From RHKX01 sp963839535 (lineage in GTDB: Bacteria; Actinomycetota; Thermoleophilia; Solirubrobacterales; 70-9), in the NCBI GenBank assembly GCA_963839535.1, contig CAWIVF010000010.1, positions 99,964 through 163,963 on the forward strand: 64,000 nucleotides of DNA, in the 5' to 3' direction. This document shows, one piece after another, positions 56,224 to 64,000 of the stretch. The notes under the pieces are model-generated. The model ran no database searches, was not told where the DNA came from, and was given only the letters and a program-made list of their open reading frames with translations. Position 1 is the stretch's first letter. Every line of letters begins with the position of its first letter. The position numbers were made by a program, and so were the translations under genes.

Positions 56224-56335
56224 AGGGGCCAACCCCCAGACCCGCCATGGATGGCGCCCCCCAGAGAGAAGGATCTTCCGGACGCCGATCAGAAAGACCA
56301 CCCGCTCGATCATCCTGACCGGGGCGATCGCAGCC

Positions 56336-56896
56336 ATGACGGCCGCAAGCCCCGCGTTCGGCGCCACCGCCCCCAGGCCCCCGGATGTCGCCCCGCTCGC
56401 CAGCTGTACGGCTCCCGCGGTAGCGCAGACGTTCCTTTCCTTCGGTGACACCAATTGGTACGCCCTCGCCCCCGGCGGCTTCTTCAGCGCCCCGGGCAAT
56501 TGGCAGTTCAGTGGCGGGTCCAGGATCGTTTCAACGGTCCAGCAGGATGGGACCACCGGTGGGGTACTTGAACTTCCCAGCAAGGGCACGGCGACAAGCC
56601 CTCCCATGTGCATCACCTCTGATTACCCCAAGGCGCGTCTCTGGGTGCGAAACTTGATCGGGGGCGACGGCGTCTTCTTCAACGTTCAGTACTACGTCAG
56701 TGGGAAGTGGACCAACCCCAGAGACACGGGCCAGTTCCATAGCGACGCGGGTAAGTGGAAGCTGACAAATCCCATGAACGTGCAGCCGTCCGGAGTCGCG
56801 GGTTGGCAGCAGGTCCGCTTCACCTTCCTCGCCGGCGGTAATAACAAGCGCTTCCAGGTCAACGATTTCTGGGTCGACCCGCGGCGGAACTCCTAG
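56336..56896 (+). CDS. Secreted beta-sandwich protein; true start probably upstream
   Basis: The in-frame ATG at 56336 falls inside a signal peptide: upstream codons read RKTTRSIILTGAIAA before MTAASPAFGA, so the real start is probably 56270-56300, where AGAGAAGG is a ribosome site but no standard start codon is visible. The mature protein has TFLSFGDTNWYALAPGGFFS, GNWQFSGGSRIVSTVQQDG, PPMCITSDYPKARLWVRNL and GWQQVRFTFLAGGNNKRFQV. I recall similar single-domain proteins in Thermoleophilia genomes; function unknown. It is divergent from the surface-protein operon. Confidence 0.7.
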   Translation: MTAASPAFGATAPRPPDVAPLASCTAPAVAQTFLSFGDTNWYALAPGGFFSAPGNWQFSGGSRIVSTVQQDGTTGGVLELPSKGTATSPPMCITSDYPKARLWVRNLIGGDGVFFNVQYYVSGKWTNPRDTGQFHSDAGKWKLTNPMNVQPSGVAGWQQVRFTFLAGGNNKRFQVNDFWVDPRRNS

Positions 56897-56905
56897 CCGT
56901 CGGTT

Positions 56906-56937
56906 GGCTGCGCGGTGGTTTCCAATCCCGCGCAGCC
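56906..56937 (+). terminator. Hairpin after the secreted protein gene
   Basis: GGCTGCGCGG (56906-56915) pairs with CCGCGCAGCC (56928-56937). The position, 10 bp after the stop, suits a terminator, but there is no T-run. Confidence 0.5.
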
Positions 56938-57139
56938 TGAAAGTGGGACCGCCATGGGCATCGCTTGGGCACGAGGGGTTTCCACCAACGTCTCCTTACG
57001 AATCTGCTCCGGGGGCGTTCCTGGAACGATCCTCGGCAGACGCGGAAATGGGTTACGAGTCACCCACCCCGGTTCGGGTGCGCAGAGGTTCTGCGGTCTG
57101 ACGCCATTTCGTCGAACGTCGCCGGGCGGCTAGACCGAG

Positions 57140-59788
57140 ATGGAATCGCTTGAGGCCACTCCCAAGACGGCAGGCCCACCACTTCGCTCAGCCGCCTCCG
57201 AGCCGCCTCGAGATGAGGTCGAGCGGCTGCTCGAGGGCTCACTGCAGCGCAGCTTGAGGCGCCTTTCCAAGCGCGAGCTCGTCGTCGAGCTCACTCTGTG
57301 TGCCTTCTTCTTGGTGGCTTTCGCCGCTCTGGCGTCGAGCGGCTCGTCTCACCTCTGGCCCGTGCCGATGGCGCTGGCAATGCTGGTGGCCTATGCCGCG
57401 GCATCCCGGGTCGACTATCCGATCGCCACCGGCGTTGCGGTCCCGACTCAGCCCTTTCTAGTCGGGCTGTTCGCCTACGCCGACGCTCGCCTCGTCCCCG
57501 GCCTGGTGCTTGTGGCGCTTCTTATCAGCACGATCATCCCCTGCCTCGCCGGCCGCCTCAGGTGGGACCGGCTGAGCTTTTGTGGCGGGGACGCGATGCA
57601 CGTCTTCGGCCCAGCGATCCTCCTCACGGCCACGGGCTACACCGACGCAACCCAAGCGCCGTGGCTGATCCTTACGGCCGCATTCCTTGCCCAATGCGTA
57701 GCTGAACTGGTCAGCTCGATTGTGCGCGATTGGTTCGTCTCTGGCATCCGCCCCCGCATCCAGATCCTCGTCAGCTTGCAGGTCTGGGCGCTGGACGCGG
57801 CGCTCACGCCGGTGGGCATCATGGCGGTCGCGACGGCACATTTCACGTCGCTCAACTGGGTGCCGCTCACACTGCTTCCGCTGATCGCGCTGGTGGCGCA
57901 CAGCGCTCGAGACAGGGCCAAGCGAATCGAGCAGATGCGAATTCGCCTCGAGGCGCTACACCGTGAGCGCGAGCGGCTCCAGGTCGCGGTAAAGCGCATC
58001 GGCGATGCCTTCGGGTCGAAGCTCGACCTCGACGCTCTGACCAACATCCTGACTGCTGCCGTGCTCGAAGCGCTGAATGGAGAGGCCGGGCGGGGCAGGA
58101 TCATCAGCAACTCGGCGATGCCCAGCTTCTCGAAGGAGGATTCAGGCGAGTTGGCCGACTTGCTCGATCGAGCCGAGGGCGAAGCCGTCAGAAGCGGGGT
58201 CCTCGCTGAAGCCGATGACGGTGCCAGCTGGGCGATGGCGGTCCCGATCAGTCCCTCATCGACGGTCGCAGTCATCAGCGTGGCCCGCAGCAGTGCACCG
58301 TTTACCGACGCCGAGCGCGAGCTGGTCGACTACCTCTGCCTGCAAGCTGCCGTTGCGGCCGGCGACATCGCCCGCCACAAGGTCCTCCACCGCCAGGCGC
58401 TTACCGACGAGCTCACCGGCCTTGCCAACCACCGAAGTTTTCAGGAGCTCCTCGATCAGGCTTTTCCTGACTCCAAGGTGACCGGCGCAGGCATGTCGCT
58501 CATCCTGTTGGACCTCGACGATTTCAAGACGATCAACGACAGGTTCGGTCACCAGATGGGCGACCGGGTTCTTACCGCCGTTGGGCAGTGCCTGCTGCGT
58601 CACTGCCGCTCCGAGGATGAGGCTGCACGCTACGGGGGCGAGGAGCTCGCCATGTTGCTGCCCAACACCGACCTGGATCAGGCCACCCAACTCGCCGAGC
58701 GCCTTCGCCAAGAAGTCGAGGAGCTCCAGTTTCAAGGCATTTCGGACGAGCCCCTAAGCGTCACCGCCTCATTCGGGGTGGTCAGCGCGGGGACCGGCGC
58801 ACCGGACAAGTCGGCACTTATCGAGGCCGCGGATTCAGCTCTCTACAAGGCCAAGAAAGCGGGCAAGAACCAGGTCTGCGTGGCGCCCGCCTGGTCGCCC
58901 TCGCAAATGCGTCAGGGGGCTCATACCGGGGCTCGCGACCTCCCAAGCCAGCTGCGCCGGGGGATCGAGCGCGATGAGCTCGTCCTCTTTTACCAACCGA
59001 AGATCTCGCTGACCAGCGGCGCGCCGATCGGCGCGGAGGCGCTCCTGCGCTGGCAACACCCCGAGCTTGGGTTGCTCGGGCCCGACCGCTTCTTGCCCTG
59101 GGCCGAAGGTACCGACTTGATGCCGATGATCACTCGCTGGGTTCTCGAGAGCTCGCTCTCCCAGAGCGTCGCGTGGCGTCGGTCCGGGCTGCGACTCCCC
59201 GTCGCGGTCAACATCAGCGCGCAGGACCTCGCCGACCCGACGTTTCCGATTGAGCCCCAGCGGATCCTCGACGGGGTCGGTGCACGTCCCGAGGACCTAA
59301 CGCTCGAGATCACCGAGCATATGGCGATCGTCGCCGAACACAATGCGGGTGGAGTCCTAGCCGACCTGCGCCACGCCGGTATCTCGGTTTCCATCGACGA
59401 CTTCGGCACCGGCCACTCCTCGCTGACCCGGCTGCGGGACATTCCAGTCGACGAGCTCAAGCTCGACCGTGATTTTCTCAACCGCGAGGCTGGGCCGGCG
59501 GACCTCGCCATCCTGCGAGCTGCGGTCAGCCTCGGACACGACCTGCAGCTCACCGTTGTGGCGGAAGGCGTCGAGGACGCCGCTCGACTCGAGCTCCTCA
59601 AATCGCTTGGCTGCGACGACGCCCAGGGATTCTTTATCTGTCCGCCCCTTCTCCCCGGTGAACTCGATGCCTGGGCGCAGGATCAGGTGCCTCATACCGG
59701 CGCTTTGCGTCGTAAGCGCGTCGAGCCTCCCGAGATCGTTGCCAGCCACCCCCCGCCCAGGAGGCTGGGGCAGCTCGAGCCGCTCTGA
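57140..59788 (+). CDS. Membrane GAF-GGDEF-EAL protein
   Basis: The 882-residue protein has six to eight N-terminal helices (about 50-250), a coiled coil, a GAF-like domain (about 280-410), GGDEF (about 430-590: DELTGLANHRSFQELL, LDLDDFKTINDRFGHQMGD, ARYGGEELAMLLP) and EAL (about 610-860: LVLFYQPKISL, GAEALLRWQHPELG, AVNISAQDL, LEITEHM, SIDDFGTGHSSLTRL, DELKLDRDF, VVAEGVED). The EAL metal and catalytic residues all look present; the cyclase motif is GGEEL rather than GGEEF. It can plausibly degrade, and perhaps make, c-di-GMP. The only regulatory enzyme in the right half of the first island segment, next to the surface genes. Confidence 0.93.
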   Translation: MESLEATPKTAGPPLRSAASEPPRDEVERLLEGSLQRSLRRLSKRELVVELTLCAFFLVAFAALASSGSSHLWPVPMALAMLVAYAAASRVDYPIATGVAVPTQPFLVGLFAYADARLVPGLVLVALLISTIIPCLAGRLRWDRLSFCGGDAMHVFGPAILLTATGYTDATQAPWLILTAAFLAQCVAELVSSIVRDWFVSGIRPRIQILVSLQVWALDAALTPVGIMAVATAHFTSLNWVPLTLLPLIALVAHSARDRAKRIEQMRIRLEALHRERERLQVAVKRIGDAFGSKLDLDALTNILTAAVLEALNGEAGRGRIISNSAMPSFSKEDSGELADLLDRAEGEAVRSGVLAEADDGASWAMAVPISPSSTVAVISVARSSAPFTDAERELVDYLCLQAAVAAGDIARHKVLHRQALTDELTGLANHRSFQELLDQAFPDSKVTGAGMSLILLDLDDFKTINDRFGHQMGDRVLTAVGQCLLRHCRSEDEAARYGGEELAMLLPNTDLDQATQLAERLRQEVEELQFQGISDEPLSVTASFGVVSAGTGAPDKSALIEAADSALYKAKKAGKNQVCVAPAWSPSQMRQGAHTGARDLPSQLRRGIERDELVLFYQPKISLTSGAPIGAEALLRWQHPELGLLGPDRFLPWAEGTDLMPMITRWVLESSLSQSVAWRRSGLRLPVAVNISAQDLADPTFPIEPQRILDGVGARPEDLTLEITEHMAIVAEHNAGGVLADLRHAGISVSIDDFGTGHSSLTRLRDIPVDELKLDRDFLNREAGPADLAILRAAVSLGHDLQLTVVAEGVEDAARLELLKSLGCDDAQGFFICPPLLPGELDAWAQDQVPHTGALRRKRVEPPEIVASHPPPRRLGQLEPL

Positions 59789-60008
59789 GCACATGTCAGG
59801 ACTACGACTGAACCCCTGACTCGTCACAACCGGCATCCAGCCGGGCCAACTCCTTCCCCCGCCGGGGCGTTCCGGAGCAAGCGGTCAACCCGCCACGGCC
59901 TCCCCAGTCAAACCCTCCCAATACGAGCGGTACCACGGACCTAAGGGGGGAGCGGTCTCCACCAAAATCTGGGAGCGACCCTTCTCACGCGCCGAGCGGG
60001 CTCCTGCA

Positions 60009-60048
60009 ATATCGGGGCGACTGGATTTGAACCAGCGACCTTTCGACC
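60009..60048 (-). repeat. Middle att-like repeat: 38-40 bp of the tRNA-Pro 3' half
   Basis: 40 bp identical to 48038-48077 and 38 bp identical to 63352-63389. Identity ends at the same point in the anticodon-stem region, then the sequence becomes unique, as at a recombination junction. Confidence 0.85.
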
Positions 60049-60058
60049 GGACTCATGA

Positions 60059-60076
60059 GACGTAGCAGTCGGTACC
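60059..60076 (+). repeat. Island motif copy 3 (GACGTAGCAGTCGGTACC)
   Basis: 17 of 18 match to copy 1. It lies 10 bp inside the left end of the second island segment and is followed by AAAGCGGTAC. Confidence 0.6.
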
Positions 60077-60206
60077 AAAGCGGTACTGCGAGGCCTCAGA
60101 GCCCGGCGATTCCTCACCGCGGCTCCGCATCTAGGCCCTCAAGCACTGCCCGGGCGCACGCCCAGGTAGCCGGGGCACCGGACCTGGACGAAGAACGGGT
60201 CCATGC

Positions 60207-63200
60207 CTATGGATCACAACCGCTCACCCTGTCCTCGCGGCCGGCCTTGCAGCGGTCCTCACCCTTGCCGCCGCGCAGCGTGTCCTTGCCGCTGCCGCCG
60301 GCGACTCGGTCGTCGCCGCCGCCACCGTTGATCTTGTCCTTGCCGCCGCCTCCGCTGGCCCTGTCGTTACCGCCGCCGGCCTTAACGATGTCTTTGCCGC
60401 CGCCGGCGACGATCTTGTCCTTGCCCCCGCGGCCACAGATCTTGTCGTTGCCGCCGCGGCCGCGGATCGTGTCGTTGCCCCCGCGGCCGACGATCACGTC
60501 GCGCTCGTTGGTGCCGATGATCGTGTCGGTCTCGCGCGAGCCAACGAGCGTCGCATCGGCGCCGCGGCAGTTATCCTTCCTGCCGCCTTCCGGGCCGCCA
60601 GTGCGGATGCCGCAATCGCGCAGGTCGAGAGTTTGACTCTCCCCACGGGCGATCAGGATGTCCTGAGTCAGACGCGACTGATCGGCGAACAGGCAGGTGA
60701 GCTTCCAAGTCTCGGTTCGCGCGGGGATGAACTCCTCCGGCCCTTCGAAGCTGACCTCTCCCGTGTAGGGCTCGACCGCGGCGAAGTTGACCACACGAGC
60801 AACGTACTTGCCGGCCAGGAGCCGGCCGTCGGCGCCCTCGGGCCGGGTGAAGGTCGCCGATTCCCCCGCGGCCGTTCCCTGCGCCGAGGAACCGACCAGA
60901 TTGGGCTCGGTATCGCGCTCGATGCCATCGTCGGGACCATCGGGGATCGTCGAGGTCCCGTCGCCGTCGCTGTCGGTGAAGACGTAGAGGTCCCAATCGC
61001 TGGCCGGCGTCTCCCAATCGACCCTGACGGTGGCGCTGTCGTTGTCGACCCCCGCGCCGTTCTGGACTTCGAACGGGTGATCGTCGAAGCAGCTTGGGTC
61101 GGTCGTCTCAGCACTCCCGCATGGCTTGTTCGTCGCCGGGTCCGGCGCGCCCGCGAAGCTGGTCGGCCCGCTCGGCGGTCCCTGCGACTGCCGACCCCGT
61201 GCTTGCGCCACGATCGGCCGGGTCGAGGGGTTGATGTGGTACTCGAACTTGCCCGAGCTGGGGACCTTGAGCTCAGTCTCGAGGTGGTCCTCGAAGGATG
61301 CCGGGTCCTCGACCGACGTCGGCGTCTGGAACGTCTTCTCAAGCCGGAGGATCGCCCCCGGAGGCGCCTCGCCCTTCAGGAGCGAGTGCCTCGACGCGTC
61401 CGCGGTGCTCTCGAGCGCGATGAAGTAGGCCTCGCGGTTGCCGCCGCCACCAACCGCCTGAGCGTCCGGCGAGGTCCCCTCGTACTCCTGCACCACGTGC
61501 GGGAACGTGGGGTGGAAGTTGCCGCTGCAGCGGTCGTCGAGGGGGTCGGGAATGTTGTTGCAGTAAATCTCGAAGGTGAATCCGAGTCCGCCGGTGGCGT
61601 TGTAGCTCCAGTCCTCGGTCGTCCCGGTCGTGTCGTAGAGCTCGTAGCCCGCCTGGCTGATGTAGCCGTTCTCGGCCGCCATCGCGTCACCAAGGGCCTT
61701 GAAGACCGGCTCGTCGACCGGCACCGGCTCGCTGGCTAGGCCGGGCGGGCGCAGCACGAGGTTGGAGAAGGTGTGATTGGTGATCAGCGTCGTCACCTGG
61801 CGCGTCGAGACGAGCTCACGGATGTTCTGGGTCTCCGGCTCCGAGAAGGGGCCCGGGCCGTAGTAGGTCTCGTCGGTCACGTCGCCACTCGCTCCGGGGC
61901 CACCCCAGAAGGCGCCGTAGTTGCGGTTCGGGTCGACCCCTCCCGAGGCGATGCCGAAGGCGGGCTGCAGGCAGCTCCCACCCTCGCCCATCGGAAAGCG
62001 GCAGTTCTTGCGGCGGTACTCGTTCGGCGAGGCCGGGAAGGACGTCAAGAAGGTCCCGTCCTCGCCGTTGCCGGATCCCTGCTGCTGGCCGGCTTCCCGC
62101 GAGGCGTTGAAGCCGTCGGGATTGACGACGGGAATCACGATCGTGCGGGTTCGCTCGAGCAAGTCGACGACCCTCGCATCACCCGCCTTGAACCCCTTGA
62201 TCAGGTCGTAGGCGAACTCCATCGCGTGCTCGCCCGCGGGCCACTCACGCGCGTGGTGAAGGGCGATCTGCATGAAGACGGGCTTGCCGTCGCGGAGGTT
62301 GTTGGGATCCGTGGTGATCTCGATCCCCTCCACCGGCCGGCCCTCGTAAGTCTTGTGATTGAGCGTGATCGGCCGCACGATCTCGGGGTTCTCCTGGGCG
62401 AGGTCCTTGAGCTCCTGGCTGTACTCGAACAGGCGCCGATAGGTGTCGTTCCCGCTCGGCAGGGAACTGCGCTGCGTTCTGGCCGCGTACTCGGCATCTG
62501 CCTCGCGCAGACGGTCGCTCTCACGGCCGAGATCCGGGGTGATGACGTTGTAGTCCAGCCCGACGCGATCGAGGGCCTCGCGGTCCTCGGGCCCGTGGAG
62601 GACCACGCCGATATAACTCTCCCCGCTGTCCTCGGAGAGGTCGAGCCCGAGGCCATCCAGCGTTTGTTCGTCGATTGCGGATTCGATCTGGACCCGAGCG
62701 AGGGAGGCCTTCTCGACGTTGCTCGAATCGGCTGCGTCGGTCAGCACAGTCACCTCTGCGGACTCGCCCTCTCCCGAGATCCGGCACGCCTGCACAGTGA
62801 GATCGCCGCCGTCGGCGAGGTAGCCCGCGGCGATCTCGCTCGCTCCGCTGGAGGCGGACGCAGCGACCACTGTGCCGCTCGCATCGAAGACCGTCAGGTC
62901 CCAGTCGGAGCCCGCCGGCCCCTCGAGCCGAGCCTGTACGAGCCCATAGGCGGCGTCTGAAAGGTCAGGGCCGGGCACGGAGATCGTCTCTGCGCCCGCG
63001 ACCTCCGGGAGCTGGCGCTCGAAGCAGCTGCGCTCTACTGATTGCGGGACGGTGACGACGGTGGAGCCGGCCGGGGCGCCCTGGGCGCGCGTCGGCTCAG
63101 CGCCGAGCGCGACGATCGAAAGCAGCGTCGCGGCCGCCAGTGCGAACAGGCAGAAAGCCGCCCGCATCCCGAACGAAGATGAACGAATCCCACTTGATCC

Positions 63201-63218
63201 TGCCTGCCGCCCCGTCAT
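60207..63218 (-). CDS. Secreted M14 zinc carboxypeptidase with RTX-like repeat tail
   Basis: The 1003-residue protein has a signal peptide (AAFCLFALAAATLLSIVALG), a beta-rich pro-region, and an M14 catalytic domain: ALHHAREWPAGEHAMEFAY (HxxE zinc motif near residue 322), IPVVNPDGFNASR, FGIASGGVDPNRNYGAFWGG, TLITNHTFSNLVLRPPG with the third zinc His, and GFTFEIYCNN with the catalytic Glu. A jelly-roll/pre-peptidase-like domain follows (VRVDWETPASDWDLYVFTDS). Residues about 890-1003 are RTX-like nonapeptide units (GRGGNDTIRGRGGNDKI) ending CKAGREDRVSGCDP. GGAGGGG lies upstream of ATG 63218. The sole gene of the second island segment. Confidence 0.93.
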   Translation of the reverse strand: MTGRQAGSSGIRSSSFGMRAAFCLFALAAATLLSIVALGAEPTRAQGAPAGSTVVTVPQSVERSCFERQLPEVAGAETISVPGPDLSDAAYGLVQARLEGPAGSDWDLTVFDASGTVVAASASSGASEIAAGYLADGGDLTVQACRISGEGESAEVTVLTDAADSSNVEKASLARVQIESAIDEQTLDGLGLDLSEDSGESYIGVVLHGPEDREALDRVGLDYNVITPDLGRESDRLREADAEYAARTQRSSLPSGNDTYRRLFEYSQELKDLAQENPEIVRPITLNHKTYEGRPVEGIEITTDPNNLRDGKPVFMQIALHHAREWPAGEHAMEFAYDLIKGFKAGDARVVDLLERTRTIVIPVVNPDGFNASREAGQQQGSGNGEDGTFLTSFPASPNEYRRKNCRFPMGEGGSCLQPAFGIASGGVDPNRNYGAFWGGPGASGDVTDETYYGPGPFSEPETQNIRELVSTRQVTTLITNHTFSNLVLRPPGLASEPVPVDEPVFKALGDAMAAENGYISQAGYELYDTTGTTEDWSYNATGGLGFTFEIYCNNIPDPLDDRCSGNFHPTFPHVVQEYEGTSPDAQAVGGGGNREAYFIALESTADASRHSLLKGEAPPGAILRLEKTFQTPTSVEDPASFEDHLETELKVPSSGKFEYHINPSTRPIVAQARGRQSQGPPSGPTSFAGAPDPATNKPCGSAETTDPSCFDDHPFEVQNGAGVDNDSATVRVDWETPASDWDLYVFTDSDGDGTSTIPDGPDDGIERDTEPNLVGSSAQGTAAGESATFTRPEGADGRLLAGKYVARVVNFAAVEPYTGEVSFEGPEEFIPARTETWKLTCLFADQSRLTQDILIARGESQTLDLRDCGIRTGGPEGGRKDNCRGADATLVGSRETDTIIGTNERDVIVGRGGNDTIRGRGGNDKICGRGGKDKIVAGGGKDIVKAGGGNDRASGGGGKDKINGGGGDDRVAGGSGKDTLRGGKGEDRCKAGREDRVSGCDP

Positions 63219-63352
63219 GTGCCGTCCCCTCCGACCCGCCGTTTACATCCGCCATTATGCCAGCTTCGATCGCGAGGGGTCCCTGCACGATGGTTCGTGA
63301 GAGTTCGCGGCGCCTCGCGGCTCTTCACGGTCCTTCGCAGACTCTGTAGTAA

Positions 63353-63426
63353 TCGGGGCGACTGGATTTGAACCAGCGACCTTTCGACCCCCAGTCGAAT
63401 GCGCTACCAAACTGCGCCACGCCCCG
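63353..63426 (-). tRNA. tRNA-Pro (anticodon GGG)
   Basis: A 74-nt cloverleaf: acceptor CGGGGCG/CGCCCCG plus discriminator A, D-arm GCGCAGTTTGGTAGCGC, anticodon stem TTCGA/TCGAA with loop CTGGGGG (anticodon GGG), and T-arm CTGGTTCAAATCCAG. CCA is not encoded. Its 3' half is the attachment sequence repeated at 48040 and 60009. Confidence 0.95.
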
Positions 63427-63483
63427 TGCGTGCGGCTGAGTTTATGGAAGTTCCGTCCGACTTGTTTTGCGAACATACGTTCG

Positions 63484-63948
63484 ATGGCGATCGAGGCGAC
63501 ACGGCTATGCAGCGGATGCGGCAACACGAAATCGCTTAGCGAATTCGCCTGGCGTCGAAAAGCTCGTGGACAACTCGACAATCTCTGCAGGCCTTGCCGA
63601 TCGGCCTACGGGAAGAGGCACTACGCGGCAAACCGTCAGAAGTACATCGACCAGGCGAAGAGGCAGACTCACCGCCTGGCGCTCGAGAGAACGCTGTTCC
63701 TAATCAGCTTCTTCAAGGAGCATCCCTGTGTCGATTGCGGCGAAACGGATGCGGTGGTCCTCGAGTTCGATCACCTTCGGGACAAAGAATTCGACATCTG
63801 CCGGAAGCTCACCTCGCGAAGCTGGCAGGGCATCCTCGACGAAATGGAGAAATGCGAGGTCGTTTGCGCGAATTGCCACCGGCGTCGCACCGCGACCCGG
63901 AAAAGAAGCCTGCGGTCTCGGCTGATCGAAGCCGATGGATCAAGCTAG
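63484..63948 (+). CDS. Zinc-ribbon plus HNH-type nuclease-like protein
   Basis: From ATG 63484, 154 residues. The N-terminal half has a zinc-ribbon pattern (CSGCGNTKSLSEFAWR, LCRPCRSAYGKRHYAAN); the C-terminal half has HPCVDCGETDAVVLEFDHLR and VVCANCHRRRTATR, an HNH-like motif with two CxxC pairs and the FDH His. Similar proteins are frequent near tRNA and phage-derived loci. It lies between tRNA-Pro and tRNA-Gly, just outside the island on the tRNA 5' side. Codon use is lower in GC than the core. Confidence 0.78.
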   Translation: MAIEATRLCSGCGNTKSLSEFAWRRKARGQLDNLCRPCRSAYGKRHYAANRQKYIDQAKRQTHRLALERTLFLISFFKEHPCVDCGETDAVVLEFDHLRDKEFDICRKLTSRSWQGILDEMEKCEVVCANCHRRRTATRKRSLRSRLIEADGSS

Positions 63949-64000
63949 AGCGGGCGACGGGGCTCGAACCCGCTCCTCGAGCTTGGAAGGCTCACGTGCA
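63949..64000 (-). tRNA. tRNA-Gly (anticodon TCC), 5' part outside the window
   Basis: The visible 3' portion ends GTCGCCCGCT, with T-arm GCGGGTTCGAGCCCCGT and anticodon loop CTTCCAA (anticodon TCC). The 5' acceptor and D-arm lie beyond position 64000. CCA is not encoded. Confidence 0.85.

Larger units (their letters stand above)
55885..56335. other. Divergent control region of the surface-protein cluster
   Basis: No convincing gene, except that the signal peptide of the plus-strand protein probably begins within 56270-56335. It holds two sigma-28-like elements facing outward. Confidence 0.55.
59789..60206. other. Island junction region without genes
   Basis: It contains a small hairpin (CCGGC-ATCCA-GCCGG), the middle att-like repeat and motif copy 3. 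No convincing coding frame. Confidence 0.6.
48040..63398. mobile_element. Putative tandem genomic island at tRNA-Pro(GGG), no integrase seen
   Basis: Direct repeats of the tRNA-Pro 3' half lie at 48040, 60009 and (intact gene) 63352, delimiting segments of about 12 kb and 3.3 kb. Both segments begin, shortly after the repeat, with a shared 18-bp element (48166 and 60059). The larger segment has lower GC and many short genes. No tyrosine or serine recombinase, excisionase or replication gene was recognised, so the elements are either non-autonomous or decayed. Confidence 0.7.

Noticed and set aside
56897..57139. A c-di-GMP-I riboswitch before the GGDEF-EAL gene (GAAAGTGGGAC is present)
   Set aside because: The conserved GCAAA-type core and receptor helices are not there; only a short coincidental string matches.
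60207..60500. RTX toxin
   Set aside because: The repeats are attached to a carboxypeptidase, and no pore-forming or acyltransferase genes are nearby.
48040..63426. CRISPR array or prophage as the explanation of the repeats
   Set aside because: Repeats are only three, kilobases apart, and match a tRNA gene; no cas, capsid, terminase or portal genes were seen.

Overview
The window is high-GC bacterial DNA, probably from an actinobacterium close to the Thermoleophilia (Solirubrobacterales). This rests on very high third-position GC, many GTG and TTG starts, four-base stop/start overlaps, an F420-type (DDN-like) oxidoreductase, DUF5995, DUF6457 and DUF1206 proteins, and a subtilase with a RASWS-repeat tail. 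The assignment is an inference; no rRNA is present.

Layout. 1-1723: molybdenum cofactor genes moeA (cut by the window edge) and mobA, divergent; moaA lies at 20933-21958. 1711-4238: three minus-strand genes including a GcvH-like protein without the lipoyl lysine. 4279-7744: operon ROK kinase-tkt-rpiB. 7849-9446: cyclase-family hydrolase plus ROK glucokinase. 9602-14700: small genes, a repeat protein (GSAG then CVGC units), an MMPL transporter, a YczE-like membrane protein, and small-fold proteins. 14715-19991: operon gnd-zwf-tal-pgi. 20102-25896: DUF6457, HNH nuclease, moaA, a multi-domain secreted protein broken by about nine frameshifts, and a DDN-like oxidoreductase. 25954-34739: GGDEF/HD-GYP protein, GH25 lysozyme, greA, nfo, RASWS subtilase, and a very large GGDEF/HD-GYP protein. 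34854-48028: S15-type hydrolase, membrane proteins, class II amidotransferase, tandem cNMP-binding protein, a MerR regulator divergent from a membrane-protein operon, and two FMN alpha-hydroxy-acid oxidase homologues, the second lacking catalytic residues.

48040-63398 is a putative genomic island. An intact tRNA-Pro(GGG) gene lies at 63353-63426 (minus). A 47-bp copy of its 3' half is at 48040-48086 and a 38-40 bp copy at 60009-60048. This is the footprint of two tandem elements inserted at the tRNA 3' end. No integrase gene is visible. Cargo comprises an alpha/beta-hydrolase/adenylate cyclase, NTF2-like and other small proteins with a family of hairpin repeats, a surface-protein operon with TasA/camelysin-like features, a GGDEF-EAL protein, and (second element) a secreted M14 carboxypeptidase with RTX-like repeats. 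Base composition is visibly less GC-rich between about 50 and 57 kb.

Two patterns cross gene boundaries. First, five envelope or c-di-GMP genes have an upstream TAAA/TCAA-N15/16-CCGAT-like element resembling FliA/WhiG (sigma-28 type) promoters, suggesting one regulon across core and island. Second, more than twenty single-base frameshifts interrupt otherwise well conserved proteins, including pgi, so assembly indels are a serious possibility; they cluster in one gene at 21981-24760.
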